From assembly GCA_963790715.1 (NCBI GenBank), contig CAWBPN010000009.1:1-64000 (forward strand): a stretch of 64,000 nucleotides of DNA. The letters are read 5' to 3'. Shown here one piece after another: positions 17,012 through 25,909 of the stretch (its first letter is position 1; each line of letters opens with the position of its first letter). The notes under the pieces are model-generated. The model did no database searches. It saw only the letters and a program-made list of their open reading frames with translations, and was not told where the DNA came from. Position numbers and translations under genes: made by a program. The stretch comes from DCFW01 sp963790715. Lineage in GTDB: Bacteria; Bacteroidota; Bacteroidia; Bacteroidales; Bacteroidaceae.

Positions 17012-17118
17012 AGTCCTCTTGAGGGAGCGCAGCGACTGAAAAGGACAGCGTGCTCCCGAATCGCAACTCGGGCAGGACAGCGTGCTCCCGAATTTCGCTT
17101 CGGGAAGTTCAACTCGGG
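17012..17118. repeat. Dispersed intergenic repeat, copy 3
   Basis: AGTCCTCTTGAGGGAGCGCA through GAAAAGGAC as in copy 2. It is followed by two versions of the second half, GACAGCGTGCTCCCGAATCG and GACAGCGTGCTCCCGAATTT. The last forms a hairpin, CCCGAA/TTCGGG with loop TTTCGC. It lies about 140 bases upstream of gatC. Confidence 0.85.
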
Positions 17119-17153
17119 GAACTCTGCCGGCAAGGGATGTAGGGGGAGATGAA

Positions 17154-17164
17154 CATATATTTAT
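17154..17164 (+). promoter_or_regulatory. Possible TATA box for gatCAB
   Basis: CATATATTTAT lies about 100 bases upstream of gatC, just after the dispersed repeat, and would give a leader of about 65 bases. Confidence 0.35.
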
Positions 17165-17254
17165 CTAATTAATCTGCTCTTATTATGCAGTATCAATAGC
17201 ATTCTATTAATAATAGCATTCTATTCATGATTATTCTACTTTTGAGGAAATTTC

Positions 17255-17536
17255 ATGATCACAAAAGAAGATGTAGAACATATTGGCTGGCTTGCCCGGA
17301 TTGAGATTAGTGAGCAGGAGACAGTCGAATATATGGAGAAACTTAACTCAGTATTGGGGTATTTCGGACAGCTTGATGAATTGCCTACCGAAGATGTTGC
17401 TCCGACATATCACGTAGCTGAGATCTTTAACGTATTCAGGAAGGATGTGGTGGAGAAGTCACTCCCGCAGGAGCTTGTACTTGCGAACACCGAACATAAA
17501 CAGGACGGGTATTTCAGAGTCCCGAAAATTGGCTGA
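17255..17536 (+). CDS. gatC: Asp/Glu-tRNA amidotransferase subunit C
   Basis: A 93-residue subunit that tethers GatA to GatB in the amidotransferase converting Asp-tRNA(Asn), and possibly Glu-tRNA(Gln), to the amidated forms. The family pattern is clear: VEHIGWLARIEISEQE, then LNSVLGYFGQLDELPTEDVAPTYH, and the C-terminal GYFRVPKIG. GAGGAAAT precedes the ATG. It is the first gene of gatCAB, 11 bases upstream of gatA. Confidence 0.95.
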   Translation: MITKEDVEHIGWLARIEISEQETVEYMEKLNSVLGYFGQLDELPTEDVAPTYHVAEIFNVFRKDVVEKSLPQELVLANTEHKQDGYFRVPKIG

Positions 17537-17547
17537 GGAGAAATTTT

Positions 17548-18975
17548 ATGGCAAAATGGATGAGTGTTGCACAGGTTAAAGAGAAGATTAAAGAAAGCTC
17601 AGCCGAAGAAGTAACAGCAGGCTACCTGGAGATTATAGAAAAGAGTAAAATCAACGGTTTTATTTCAATGTCCGATAAGGCCCTTGAAGATGCCAGGAAA
17701 ATCGATTCGGAAGGACATAATGGTCCTCTTGCAGGCGTGCCGATAGCTATCAAAGATAACATTTCCGTAGTCGGGATGCAAAATACTTGCGGTTCGAAGA
17801 TTCTTGAGGGTTATATCCCTCCGTTCAATGCCCATGTTATTGAAAAGCTCCTTGCTGCAGGGGCAGTAATTCTTGGAAAGACCAACCTGGATGAGTTTGC
17901 AATGGGTTCTTCTACGGAAACCAGCCATTTTGGACCGACTGCAAATCCCTGGGACCTTGAGAGGGTACCTGGGGGTTCTTCCGGAGGCAGTGCAGCAGTT
18001 GTTGCGGCAGGAGAAGCACCTTTTGCACTTGGTTCGGATACAGGGGGATCCGTACGCTGTCCTGCAGCTTTCTGCGGGGTAGTCGGGCTTAAACCAACTT
18101 ATGGAGCAGTTTCCAGGTACGGTGTGGTAGCTTACGCAAATTCACTTGAACAGGTAGGTCCGCTTGCAAACAATGTGACTGACATTGCAGTGCTTATGGA
18201 CATTATAGCAGGCTATGACCGAAAAGATTCCACTTCAATCGACAGCAAAATCGAATACCGGAAAGCTCTCGTTGATGACGTAAAAGGTCTGAAAATCGGA
18301 GTCCCAAAAGAATTCTTCGGAGAAGGCATCCATCCGGCTGTCGAAAAAGCGGTATGGGATGCAATACATAAATATGAAAGTCTGGGGGCGACCTGGGAAG
18401 AAGTCTCGATGCCCAATATAAGGTATGCTCTTGCTTCATATTACATCATTGCAATGAGTGAAGCATCCTCAAACCTTGCGCGCTTTGACGGGACACGCTA
18501 CGGGTTTAAAGAGAATGGCGAGAACTGGCATTCTATGGTTTCAAAGACCAGAGCTGATGGCTTTGGCAAAGAAGTAATAAGAAGAATTCTCCTTGGGACC
18601 TATGCTCTCTCAGCAGGTTATCACGATAAGTATTATTTAAAAGCGCTTAAAGTCAGGACCCTGGTAAAGCAGGACTTCGATTCGGCTCTTACAAAAGTTG
18701 ACCTGCTCATGGCTCCGACCATGCCAAACCCTGCTTTTAAAATAGGGGAAAAAATTGAAGATCCTCTTACCCTCTACCTCTCGGATGTGAATACCTGCCC
18801 GATCAATCTCGCAGGCGTTCCTTCTATCTCAGTACCTTGCGGTTTTACGGATGACTTACCTATAGGACTTCAGATAATGGGCAAGCCTTTTGACGAGCCG
18901 ACAGTGCTCAGGGCAGCGTACACTTTTGAGCAGAATACCGATTATCACACAAGGAGACCTCCGGAGGTGGCGTGA
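17548..18975 (+). CDS. gatA: Asp/Glu-tRNA amidotransferase subunit A
   Basis: A 475-residue amidase-signature glutaminase that releases ammonia for transamidation. The Ser-cisSer-Lys triad is visible as K69 (PIAIKDN), S144 in GGSSGGS (142-148) and S168 in DTGGSVR. Length is standard. AGGAG precedes the ATG, and its TGA is directly followed by the gatB ATG, which shows tight translational coupling. Confidence 0.97.
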   Translation: MAKWMSVAQVKEKIKESSAEEVTAGYLEIIEKSKINGFISMSDKALEDARKIDSEGHNGPLAGVPIAIKDNISVVGMQNTCGSKILEGYIPPFNAHVIEKLLAAGAVILGKTNLDEFAMGSSTETSHFGPTANPWDLERVPGGSSGGSAAVVAAGEAPFALGSDTGGSVRCPAAFCGVVGLKPTYGAVSRYGVVAYANSLEQVGPLANNVTDIAVLMDIIAGYDRKDSTSIDSKIEYRKALVDDVKGLKIGVPKEFFGEGIHPAVEKAVWDAIHKYESLGATWEEVSMPNIRYALASYYIIAMSEASSNLARFDGTRYGFKENGENWHSMVSKTRADGFGKEVIRRILLGTYALSAGYHDKYYLKALKVRTLVKQDFDSALTKVDLLMAPTMPNPAFKIGEKIEDPLTLYLSDVNTCPINLAGVPSISVPCGFTDDLPIGLQIMGKPFDEPTVLRAAYTFEQNTDYHTRRPPEVA

Positions 18976-20463
18976 ATGGTTTACGAGAATCCCGATGGCA
19001 TTAGAATAGGGCTTGAAATTCACGTCCAGTTGAACAAGCTCAAGACCAAAATGTTCTGCGGTTGCTCTACCGATTATCACAATGCAGCTCCTAATACACA
19101 CACCTGCCCGATCTGCCTGGGTTTACCCGGAACGCTTCCGGTCCTGAACATAAAAGTAGTGGAAGCTGCTATTAAGGTAGGACTTGCCCTTGAAGGAGAA
19201 ATTGCAGAAGAGACTCAGTTCCACAGGAAGAACTATTTCTACCCGGACCTTCCCAAGGGTTTTCAGGTCACCCAGTACGATTTCCCAATAGTGAGCAAGG
19301 GAAAAATCATGATTGAAGGAGAAGACGGGGAACATATAGTCGGGATCACCAGAGCCCACATGGAAGAAGATCCCGGCAAGCTTATTCACCTGGGAAGTAT
19401 TGAAAAATCCAAAGGTGTCCTTATAGACTACAACAGGTCAGGCATAACCTTAATTGAAACCGTAACAGAACCCGATATGCGCAGCCCGAAGGAAGCCAGG
19501 AGGTTCCTTGATAAGTTCAGGAACATCCTCGAATATCTGGATGTCTTTGACGGCAACCTGGAAGGAGCAATGCGTGTGGACGCAAACGTTTCGGTTTACT
19601 GGGGCACCCGTGTTGAAGTCAAGAATATTTCCTCCCATAAAGGAGTTGAAAGAGCGCTCCTCTATGAGATTATGCGCCAGAAGAACGTGATACGCCGCGG
19701 AGGAAAAATCTCACAGGAGACCCGCCACTTTGATGAAGGCCGGGGCGTGACAATCTCCATGAGGACAAAAGAAGAGGCAGAAGACTATCGCTACTTCCGC
19801 GAACCTGACCTTATGCCCATGCGCATCACTGACTGGATTCCTGCAATTCGTGAGACCCTGCCCGAACTTCCGGATGCCAAACGCTCTCGTTTCATAGAAC
19901 AGTACGGCATAACGGATATGCACGCAAGAGCCCTTACATCCAAGATTATGCTAGCTGATTTCTACGAAAGCATCTGCGCACGGAATGTTGACCCGAGAAT
20001 TGCCGCTACCTGGACTGCCGACGTTTTCCTCGGGGAATTAAATTACCGCGACCTTGTAATCTCTTCCTTTGACGGGAGGGAGATTGGTTTTATCCATGCA
20101 AAAGATCCGGAGAGGGAGAACTCCTTTAATGTATCGGATATGGTAGAACTGATTACCTTCTTCGCCGAAGGCAAGATCAGTGACAGGGCTGCAGTTGAAG
20201 TAATTCGCAGTATTCTGGACAGCGAGGAAGAAACGACCCCGGCTCAGATTATAAAAGAAAAGGGTCTTCTCAAGGCCGAAGAGGATCTTGTCACTAAGGC
20301 TGTTGCAGAAACTATAGCTGAAAATGAGGCCGCAGTACAGGATTATCTTTCAGGCACGGAAAAGTCTCTGAACTTCCTGGTAGGACAGGTCATGAAAAAG
20401 ACAAAAGGCACTGCAGATGCAAAAACTGCAAGAGAACTGATTGTTAAAGAGCTGAAAGGGTAA
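18976..20463 (+). CDS. gatB: Asp/Glu-tRNA amidotransferase subunit B
   Basis: A 495-residue subunit that activates the misacylated aminoacyl-tRNA with ATP. It has the GatB opening GLEIHVQLNKLKTKMFC, the zinc-site region with Cys residues (FCGCSTD and THTCPICLGLPG), the REPDLMP segment and a C-terminal YqeY-like helical domain ending KGTADAKTARELIVKEL. GGAGG lies just before the start inside the gatA end. In archaea GatCAB mainly makes Asn-tRNA while GatDE makes Gln-tRNA. A strong terminator follows. Confidence 0.97.
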   Translation: MVYENPDGIRIGLEIHVQLNKLKTKMFCGCSTDYHNAAPNTHTCPICLGLPGTLPVLNIKVVEAAIKVGLALEGEIAEETQFHRKNYFYPDLPKGFQVTQYDFPIVSKGKIMIEGEDGEHIVGITRAHMEEDPGKLIHLGSIEKSKGVLIDYNRSGITLIETVTEPDMRSPKEARRFLDKFRNILEYLDVFDGNLEGAMRVDANVSVYWGTRVEVKNISSHKGVERALLYEIMRQKNVIRRGGKISQETRHFDEGRGVTISMRTKEEAEDYRYFREPDLMPMRITDWIPAIRETLPELPDAKRSRFIEQYGITDMHARALTSKIMLADFYESICARNVDPRIAATWTADVFLGELNYRDLVISSFDGREIGFIHAKDPERENSFNVSDMVELITFFAEGKISDRAAVEVIRSILDSEEETTPAQIIKEKGLLKAEEDLVTKAVAETIAENEAAVQDYLSGTEKSLNFLVGQVMKKTKGTADAKTARELIVKELKG

Positions 20464-20483
20464 CCTCAAAGGGTTACCTTTTT
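20459..20483 (+). terminator. Hairpin terminator of gatCAB
   Basis: A 7-bp stem GGTAACC/GGTTACC at 20459-20478 with loop TCAAAG is followed by a T-run. It begins at the last codons of gatB. Confidence 0.7.
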
Positions 20484-20914
20484 AATCTTTTTATTATTGT
20501 AACTATCTGGGTTTTAATTATTTTACTGTTCATAACAGTCTTTTTGTTATCCGGATCTTTCCCGATTTCAATCCAATATTTTTCCCATTCAGTTTAATTT
20601 CTGTTCATTTTCTAACGAAGATTTGTCAGGGCTCCTGTCCCTAAAACCACTTCAGGTAATTTCCAGAAGACGTAAAACAGCTATTTTTTTCAAACTTCTT
20701 TATAGAATTAACTCACAGAAAAAATATATGACAAAGCAGATCTTATAAACTCAAGGTATTTGGATTCTACATTGCTAGAGTATCAACAAATTCACTCTCA
20801 GGCTTAAGACTTTTACTGATGGCATTTTAATCGTTATCATAAACGCAGGGCTAATAAATCCTGAAGGCTTAGAAGTAATGATAAGTCTCAGAGACGTAAT
20901 GGAGAAAAAAAGTA
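20484..20914. other. Leader region upstream of the DUF1646 gene
   Basis: About 430 bases with no coding frame of note. The last 100 bases before the gene hold partly complementary short segments, and could form an RNA structure. Some DUF1646 genes in bacteria follow a Na+-sensing riboswitch, but I cannot match that consensus here by eye. Confidence 0.35.
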
Positions 20915-22036
20915 ATGTCTTTTAGCTTAGCAGTTACAGCTGGATTTCTAATTATATTCCTGATTGTATTGATCGGACCTTTTAAATTCAAATCTATAGA
21001 GCATAATCTGGAAGGGTTCCTGTTCATATGTGGAATACTGGCAATGACAATCTCCGGATACGTTGAAATTCCAGGCGTAGAGACAGGCTGGAGATTTGAG
21101 ATAGTCGAGGAGGCATTGACTGCACCACTGCATGTTGGGGATATATTCGGTATTCCCATAGGTATAGTGCAGATAGTGCTGGTTGTCGGATTGATCATTT
21201 ACAAATGGCATCCTCCTATTCATAACGCAATTAGAAAAATGACAAAGACTCTTTCTCTTAAAGTTATGGCTTTTATCCTTATTGCTGGTCTTGGTTTGCT
21301 TTCAAGTGTAATTTCTGCTATCCTTGCAGCAATAATTCTTGTTGAAATGATTAATGCAATGCATCTTTCACGAAAATCCAAGGTAGATCTCACGGTAATT
21401 GCCTGCTTCTCGATTGGGCTTGGAGCTGCGCTTACGCCCCTTGGAGAACCTCTCTCAACAATTGCGGTCTCAAAACTATCAGGTCCGCCTTATAACGCCG
21501 GATTCGATTTTTTACTTAATATGCTGGGTGTCTATATCCTTCCAGGTATTCTTGCGTACGGTATCCTGGGAATGTTCTTCCTGGGAAAAGTTGATCCGAA
21601 AGAGCACGAAATAGAAGGAGCAGACTACAAAGAAACTCTTAGAGATGTCATACTGAGGGCTGTTAAGGTCTACATATTTATTGCAGCACTTGTATTCCTT
21701 GGCGAGGGTTTCAAGCCAATTATATTCGAATATTTCACAAAAGTACCTGCGGTGGCACTCTACTGGATTAATATGGCTTCGGCTGTACTGGATAACGCCA
21801 CTCTGGCAGCTGCTGAGATAGGCCCCATCCTGACCGAATCCCAGATAAAGAGCTTACTTATGGGGCTTTTAATCTCAGGCGGCATGCTGATCCCTGGAAA
21901 TATACCCAACATTATTTCTGCGTGCAAATTAGGTATAACCAGCAAAGAATGGGCAAGGATAGGAATACCGCTAGGGCTTGTCACAATGGGTGTCTATTTT
22001 GTCATTTTGTTTGTGATTGAGCCGATAATCTTATAA
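20915..22036 (+). CDS. DUF1646 membrane protein, putative ion transporter
   Basis: A 373-residue protein with about ten hydrophobic membrane segments, of the DUF1646 family, which is related to the ion-transporter superfamily. Family features include the start LAVTAGFLIIFLIVLIGPFK, the Pro/Gly-rich GAALTPLGEPLSTIAVSKLSG, and near the C-terminus NATLAAAEIGPILT and GGMLIPGNIPNIIS, where paired broken helices would form the ion path. Na+/H+ exchange is the usual suggestion but the substrate is not proven. GGAG lies 12 bases before the ATG. It is monocistronic. Confidence 0.85.
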   Translation: MSFSLAVTAGFLIIFLIVLIGPFKFKSIEHNLEGFLFICGILAMTISGYVEIPGVETGWRFEIVEEALTAPLHVGDIFGIPIGIVQIVLVVGLIIYKWHPPIHNAIRKMTKTLSLKVMAFILIAGLGLLSSVISAILAAIILVEMINAMHLSRKSKVDLTVIACFSIGLGAALTPLGEPLSTIAVSKLSGPPYNAGFDFLLNMLGVYILPGILAYGILGMFFLGKVDPKEHEIEGADYKETLRDVILRAVKVYIFIAALVFLGEGFKPIIFEYFTKVPAVALYWINMASAVLDNATLAAAEIGPILTESQIKSLLMGLLISGGMLIPGNIPNIISACKLGITSKEWARIGIPLGLVTMGVYFVILFVIEPIIL

Positions 22037-22044
22037 TTATAACT

Positions 22045-22308
22045 TCATTTTTTTCGCACATAATATTTTTCGCATTTCTCATCCACCAATCTCAGGACTT
22101 TAATTGTTTCATCATCCAGATTCAATACTTTTCTGACGCATTTTCCGCGGTTATAAAGTGTAGAAAAAATATTATGTGCCTTTCTGGCCTTCTCATTCTT
22201 ATAGAACGCCGAACAAATGAGCTTAAGATTTGAATTTGTAGCTCTAAATCGTCCGTAAAATGTTTTTATTTGGAACCGATGCTTTTGTTCGCTCCGACAA
22301 GATCGCTC
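22045..22308 (-). pseudogene. C-terminal remnant of an unidentified gene
   Basis: An 88-codon open minus-strand frame with coding-like composition (for example KLICSAFYKNEKARKAHNIF and LNLDDETIKVLRLVDEKC) and a proper stop at 22045. It has no ATG, and a stop lies directly upstream, so only the tail of a gene seems to survive. It converges with the DUF1646 gene. The family is not recognised. The remaining bases to 22583 hold nothing clear. Confidence 0.3.
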
Positions 22309-22583
22309 TTAAAGTTTGATTATCTGATTTGGAACTGAGTTAATAATACAGCATATATATATGCGCATAAATATAATGTATATTTCTGAATCGCTAACAC
22401 TGGGGTAGGTTCCGCAGTTTTACTAAGATGGGAGGGTCAATAATATCAAAATTTGTCGGCATAAGACCAAAATTTCATTTTTCGACATCGCCATCTAGCA
22501 CCTCAAAGTTGTAATTAACCAGCCTGAATGAACAATTTGGATATATAACCAAGTATCCAGAACATGTTCTTTAGAGGAATCTG

Positions 22584-23141
22584 ATGATGAAAATCGTGAA
22601 ATTTATTGCTGGAATACGCTTCTTTGTGTTGATCCCCATTATAGGGTTGGCTGTTGCGGCTTTTATACTTTTTATTGAAGGTGGTATCGAGCTCGTTCAT
22701 TTGCTTTTGGAAATGTTTGCCGAAACAGCAAGCACAGGTACAAAAAGTTCTATTATTGTTGGAATTGTAGAGGTTGTCCATCTCTTTCTGGTTGGTATAG
22801 TACTCTTCCTGACTTCACTTGGTCTCTATCAATTGTTTATCAATGTTCTTCCTTTGCCTGGATGGCTTAAGATGAATAACATTGAGGAACTGGAGTTGAA
22901 TCTGGTAGGAATTACTGTTGTCGTGCTGGCGGTCAACTATTTGAGCGTGATTTTTGGAGAACAAGAAATCAATATAGCTGCGTATGGAGTGGGCTATGCC
23001 TTGCCTATTGTAGCATTGGCTTATTTTATGAAGATACGTTCTGAGATGAGAAGCAGTGAAAATGGGCATGTGACAGCTATCACTGAAGCATTATCCCAAG
23101 CAGGTGAGACAACCCAATCACCGGACAAAAAGAGAGATTAA
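22584..23141 (+). CDS. UPF0114 (YqhA-like) membrane protein
   Basis: A 185-residue membrane protein with four predicted spans, at about residues 8-30, 60-82, 103-125 and 128-146. The family pattern is RFFVLIPIIGLAVAAFILFI at the start and VEVVHLFLVGIVLFLTSLGLYQLFI in the middle. The C-terminal 35 residues are polar and disordered-looking. GAGGAAT precedes the ATG. Function is unproven, though the family is widespread in bacteria and archaea. It stands alone, with long non-coding flanks. Confidence 0.85.
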   Translation: MMKIVKFIAGIRFFVLIPIIGLAVAAFILFIEGGIELVHLLLEMFAETASTGTKSSIIVGIVEVVHLFLVGIVLFLTSLGLYQLFINVLPLPGWLKMNNIEELELNLVGITVVVLAVNYLSVIFGEQEINIAAYGVGYALPIVALAYFMKIRSEMRSSENGHVTAITEALSQAGETTQSPDKKRD

Positions 23142-23991
23142 ATAGGATTGTAAAATAAGTTACAGTCCTGCTCTTATTGTTCATCATCTGAAGGTAAGCC
23201 TGGATAACAGGTAATAAATAATATTGGAAGTATACATTCGAAGATAAAAGCATAGAAGACGTTAAAGTTTGTTCTAAGCATTAGATTATAGTCTGACAGT
23301 GTAACATAAGTTCTGTAAAATTACAAATTTCTAGATGTCTTAAAGTTAAAAATTCACTATCAAGAGATCAATTTTCTCTACGGTTCACAAAAACTTAACT
23401 TACAATTTACAGCAAATTCGCTACATTGCCCGTTGTGATGGAGATCTTTAAAAAAGTGAATTCTGGTGAGAAAGGTACTTAAAGAGCTATCACAAAATTC
23501 AATAATGTCACGTTGAAGTCATTGTAGACCTCTAAACCCAGTATCTGCTCTGAATAGCTTTAATTCGCTTTGATTCTGTCTCTGGATATTAGTACTGTCT
23601 AATTCAAGAAAGAGATTAATAAATTAATAATTTAAACCGGAGTTTTTATTTCCCTACCTAAAAACGCATCAAACGGCGCTTTTTATTTGTTGTAATGTTA
23701 ACACAACACAGTTGAAATCCACTATTTTTTCATTATCTGAAACTACCAGTAATTATTGAGATTATACTTTTTGTTTACGTTTGCTCATTTTCAGAGTCTC
23801 TGTTTACTTATTTTCTAGACAATATTTAAATATTATTATGGAAATTTTGCTTAAGGGGTCGTGGGACAAGTTACTGGAAATTATAGGTATAAGAATGACT
23901 TTCAAATTTGTTAGTACATAGCTAATAAATCTTTTATTCATATTTTATAAATGACTCAAGTACACGACCGCTTAAGGCAGGTGATATTAAA
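23142..23991. other. Intergenic region, no gene seen
   Basis: About 850 AT-rich bases between the UPF0114 and zinc-ribbon genes. All frames are short and no RNA gene is recognised. ATTTAAATATTATT near 23823 could be part of a promoter. Confidence 0.5.
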
Positions 23992-24330
23992 ATGAGTAAA
24001 AAAGCAACATTTACCATTGTAGAGCGGTATAAATGCAGACATTGCGGCGAGATACTTAAACTCGAACATCATCAGGTTACAATTGATCTGATTGAGTACC
24101 CAATGCGCGAAAACGTTAGTGAAGAAACAAAACAACTGGAAGATAGAGCAAGACTATCAAGGATTGCAGGTGAATCTGTTTATTACTACAACTATTATTC
24201 CGAGATTGCTCAAATCACTATCGGTGAAGATGTTCCATTATTCCCACATAAATGTCCAGATGGTGATTATGGAATGTGCGAATTTGAGTCGTTTAAAATC
24301 CTATCTGGTGAAGAACAATTGAAAACGTAA
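23992..24330 (+). CDS. Small zinc-ribbon-like protein
   Basis: A 112-residue hypothetical protein. An N-terminal CRHC pair (YKCRHCGEI) and a C-terminal pair (HKCPDGDYGMCEFE) could together bind one zinc ion. The middle is acidic and Tyr-rich (VYYYNYYSE). GCAGGTGAT precedes the ATG. No closer family is recognised and the neighbours give no hint. Confidence 0.65.
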   Translation: MSKKATFTIVERYKCRHCGEILKLEHHQVTIDLIEYPMRENVSEETKQLEDRARLSRIAGESVYYYNYYSEIAQITIGEDVPLFPHKCPDGDYGMCEFESFKILSGEEQLKT

Positions 24331-24802
24331 TTGTTTTTTCATCTTGGCTTGTTATTTAACTTTTTTTAAACTACGGGTGCTGCTTTTCTATCAAGAACTA
24401 AATTTTAAGTACTGGTTGTTGAAATCACTTTAGGTTTCAAATAGGGTTATAGTAACGAAGAGTTTGATAAGATCTTGCTCTATTAACTTAATAATAATAT
24501 TTAATATTTTATATAGGAACGTATGTCTGCTTGCCACTATATAAATCCCAGAAGACTTATTGCGAGAAATCAAATTCAGGTTCAGGTTAATCTTTTTGTG
24601 ATGGTCACTTTTCAATTGGGTAATTATTTCCAACACACAAAATTAGTGAAGAGCAGAGACGATCTGGGTGGGAAATGAGGGGATAATATGATCTGGAAAG
24701 ATCGTGGGAAACTATTTGTAAGACATAGAAAAAATCCTATACTTAGGAGCTGTAATAATATAAACTAATAAATTGTGATAGCATGTCTACCATCTATTTT
24801 AC
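24331..24802. other. Intergenic region before the transposase remnant
   Basis: About 470 bases without a convincing gene. A 68-codon minus frame at 24430-24636 has a biased low-complexity composition and is not trusted. Bases near 24640-24800 may belong to the left end of the insertion sequence whose transposase follows, but no inverted repeat is identified. Confidence 0.4.
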
Positions 24803-25237
24803 ATGGACAAAGAAGAATATGAACAATTAATCTCAAGATATGATTTACTCAAATCCTCACTTGATGAAAGAAGTAAACGTCTCTATTTAGCTGCTGAAGC
24901 AATTAGTCTTGGATGAGGCGGAGTGAGTGCCGTTTCTTGGTATACTGATGCTTCACCTAACACTATTGTAAAAGGTTGCAACGAACTTGAGAGTGAAAAA
25001 ACCCTTCATGATGATAAGATACGTGCCTCAGGAGGGGGGCGTAAAAAATGTATTGATAAAGACCCAACTTTATTATCCGATATTGAAAATCTTATTGAAC
25101 CATCAACTCTTGGTGATCCAGAATCTCCTTTGCGTCGGACCTCTAAAAGTCTTCGAAAGATAGCTGCTGAACTCCAGAATATGGGGTATAAGATCAGTCA
25201 CTCGAGAATAGCAGACATACTTCATATGCTCGGCTAA
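24803..25237 (+). pseudogene. ISAzo13-type transposase remnant
   Basis: From ATG 24803 the frame reads MDKEEYEQLISRYDLL and on to a TGA at 24914-24916 (LAAEAISLG then stop then GGVSAVSW). It continues in frame through GGGRKKCIDKDPTLLSDIE and GDPESPLRRTSKSLRKIA to a TAA at 25237. These are the N-terminal HTH and linker of ISAzo13-family transposases, which are normally more than 400 residues. The DDE catalytic part is absent. It carries both an internal stop and a missing C-terminus, so it is clearly inactive. Confidence 0.8.
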
Positions 25238-25294
25238 TATCTATAAACTGGAGAGTGGAACTACAAATTTAAACCAAAGATTTCAACAGATTAA

Positions 25295-25537
25295 TCATGT
25301 TATTTTGCTACAGCTTCTTAGTATTTCAACTATAGCAAATAAGCTATTGAAAGCCTTTGCATGTTGTTCGTTCTCAATTTCATCGGGATTGATGTTAAGA
25401 GACGCCAAATTTTGAAAATGAGCTTCAAGATCCATTTTACCCCAAAAATGAAAATGAATAATGGGGCTAATATTATATTTTATCTTTGATTGTATCAATG
25501 ATTTTTGAGAAAGATTTAAAGAAATGTGCTTCACCAT
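25295..25537 (-). CDS. Hypothetical small protein
   Basis: An 80-codon frame from ATG 25537 with a natural-looking amino-acid mix (HFHFWGKMDLEAHFQNLASL and an acidic helix EIENEQHAKAFNSLF). It has no recognisable family, and no good ribosome-binding site is visible. It sits between a transposase remnant and a tRNA and could be a fragment of a mobile element. Confidence 0.35.
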   Translation of the reverse strand: MVKHISLNLSQKSLIQSKIKYNISPIIHFHFWGKMDLEAHFQNLASLNINPDEIENEQHAKAFNSLFAIVEILRSCSKIT

Positions 25538-25785
25538 CAAATTTTAAGAGGATACTTTTTTAGCATAAAATCAATATCTACAGACATTGAGAAAGGTGCC
25601 GATGTGTTTGTAAGTATTTTTTTGTATTTGATAGACAGGATTAGCTTTATATGCTAGTTTTATCGTTACCTTAATGTGTCCTAAAAACAGAGCAATAATT
25701 AAACTGTCAATTGCAGCGGACAATTTAACGGATAATTAATACTTCAGATGCTGTTTGTCAAAATGTGTTCCAAATGATTTCAAAC

Positions 25786-25868
25786 GCGGGAGTAACCAAG
25801 CGGTCAACGGTGAACGACTCAAGATCGTTTCGCGCAGGCGTTCAGGGGTTCGAATCCCTTCTCCCGCA
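25786..25868 (+). tRNA. tRNA-Leu (anticodon CAA)
   Basis: A class II tRNA with a long variable arm. Acceptor GCGGGAG pairs with CTCCCGC, the discriminator is A, the anticodon loop CTCAAGA gives CAA, and the T-loop is TTCGAAT. No CCA is encoded and no intron is seen. tRNA-Leu genes are common integration targets, and a transposase remnant lies just upstream, but no duplicated attachment site is visible. Confidence 0.95.
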
Positions 25869-25909
25869 CTAATTATTTTTTTATTACTCTTTTTCACTTA
25901 AAGATTCAC

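Noticed and set aside
24803..25237. TGA readthrough in the transposase
   Set aside because: The C-terminal catalytic domain is missing as well, so the gene is simply decayed.
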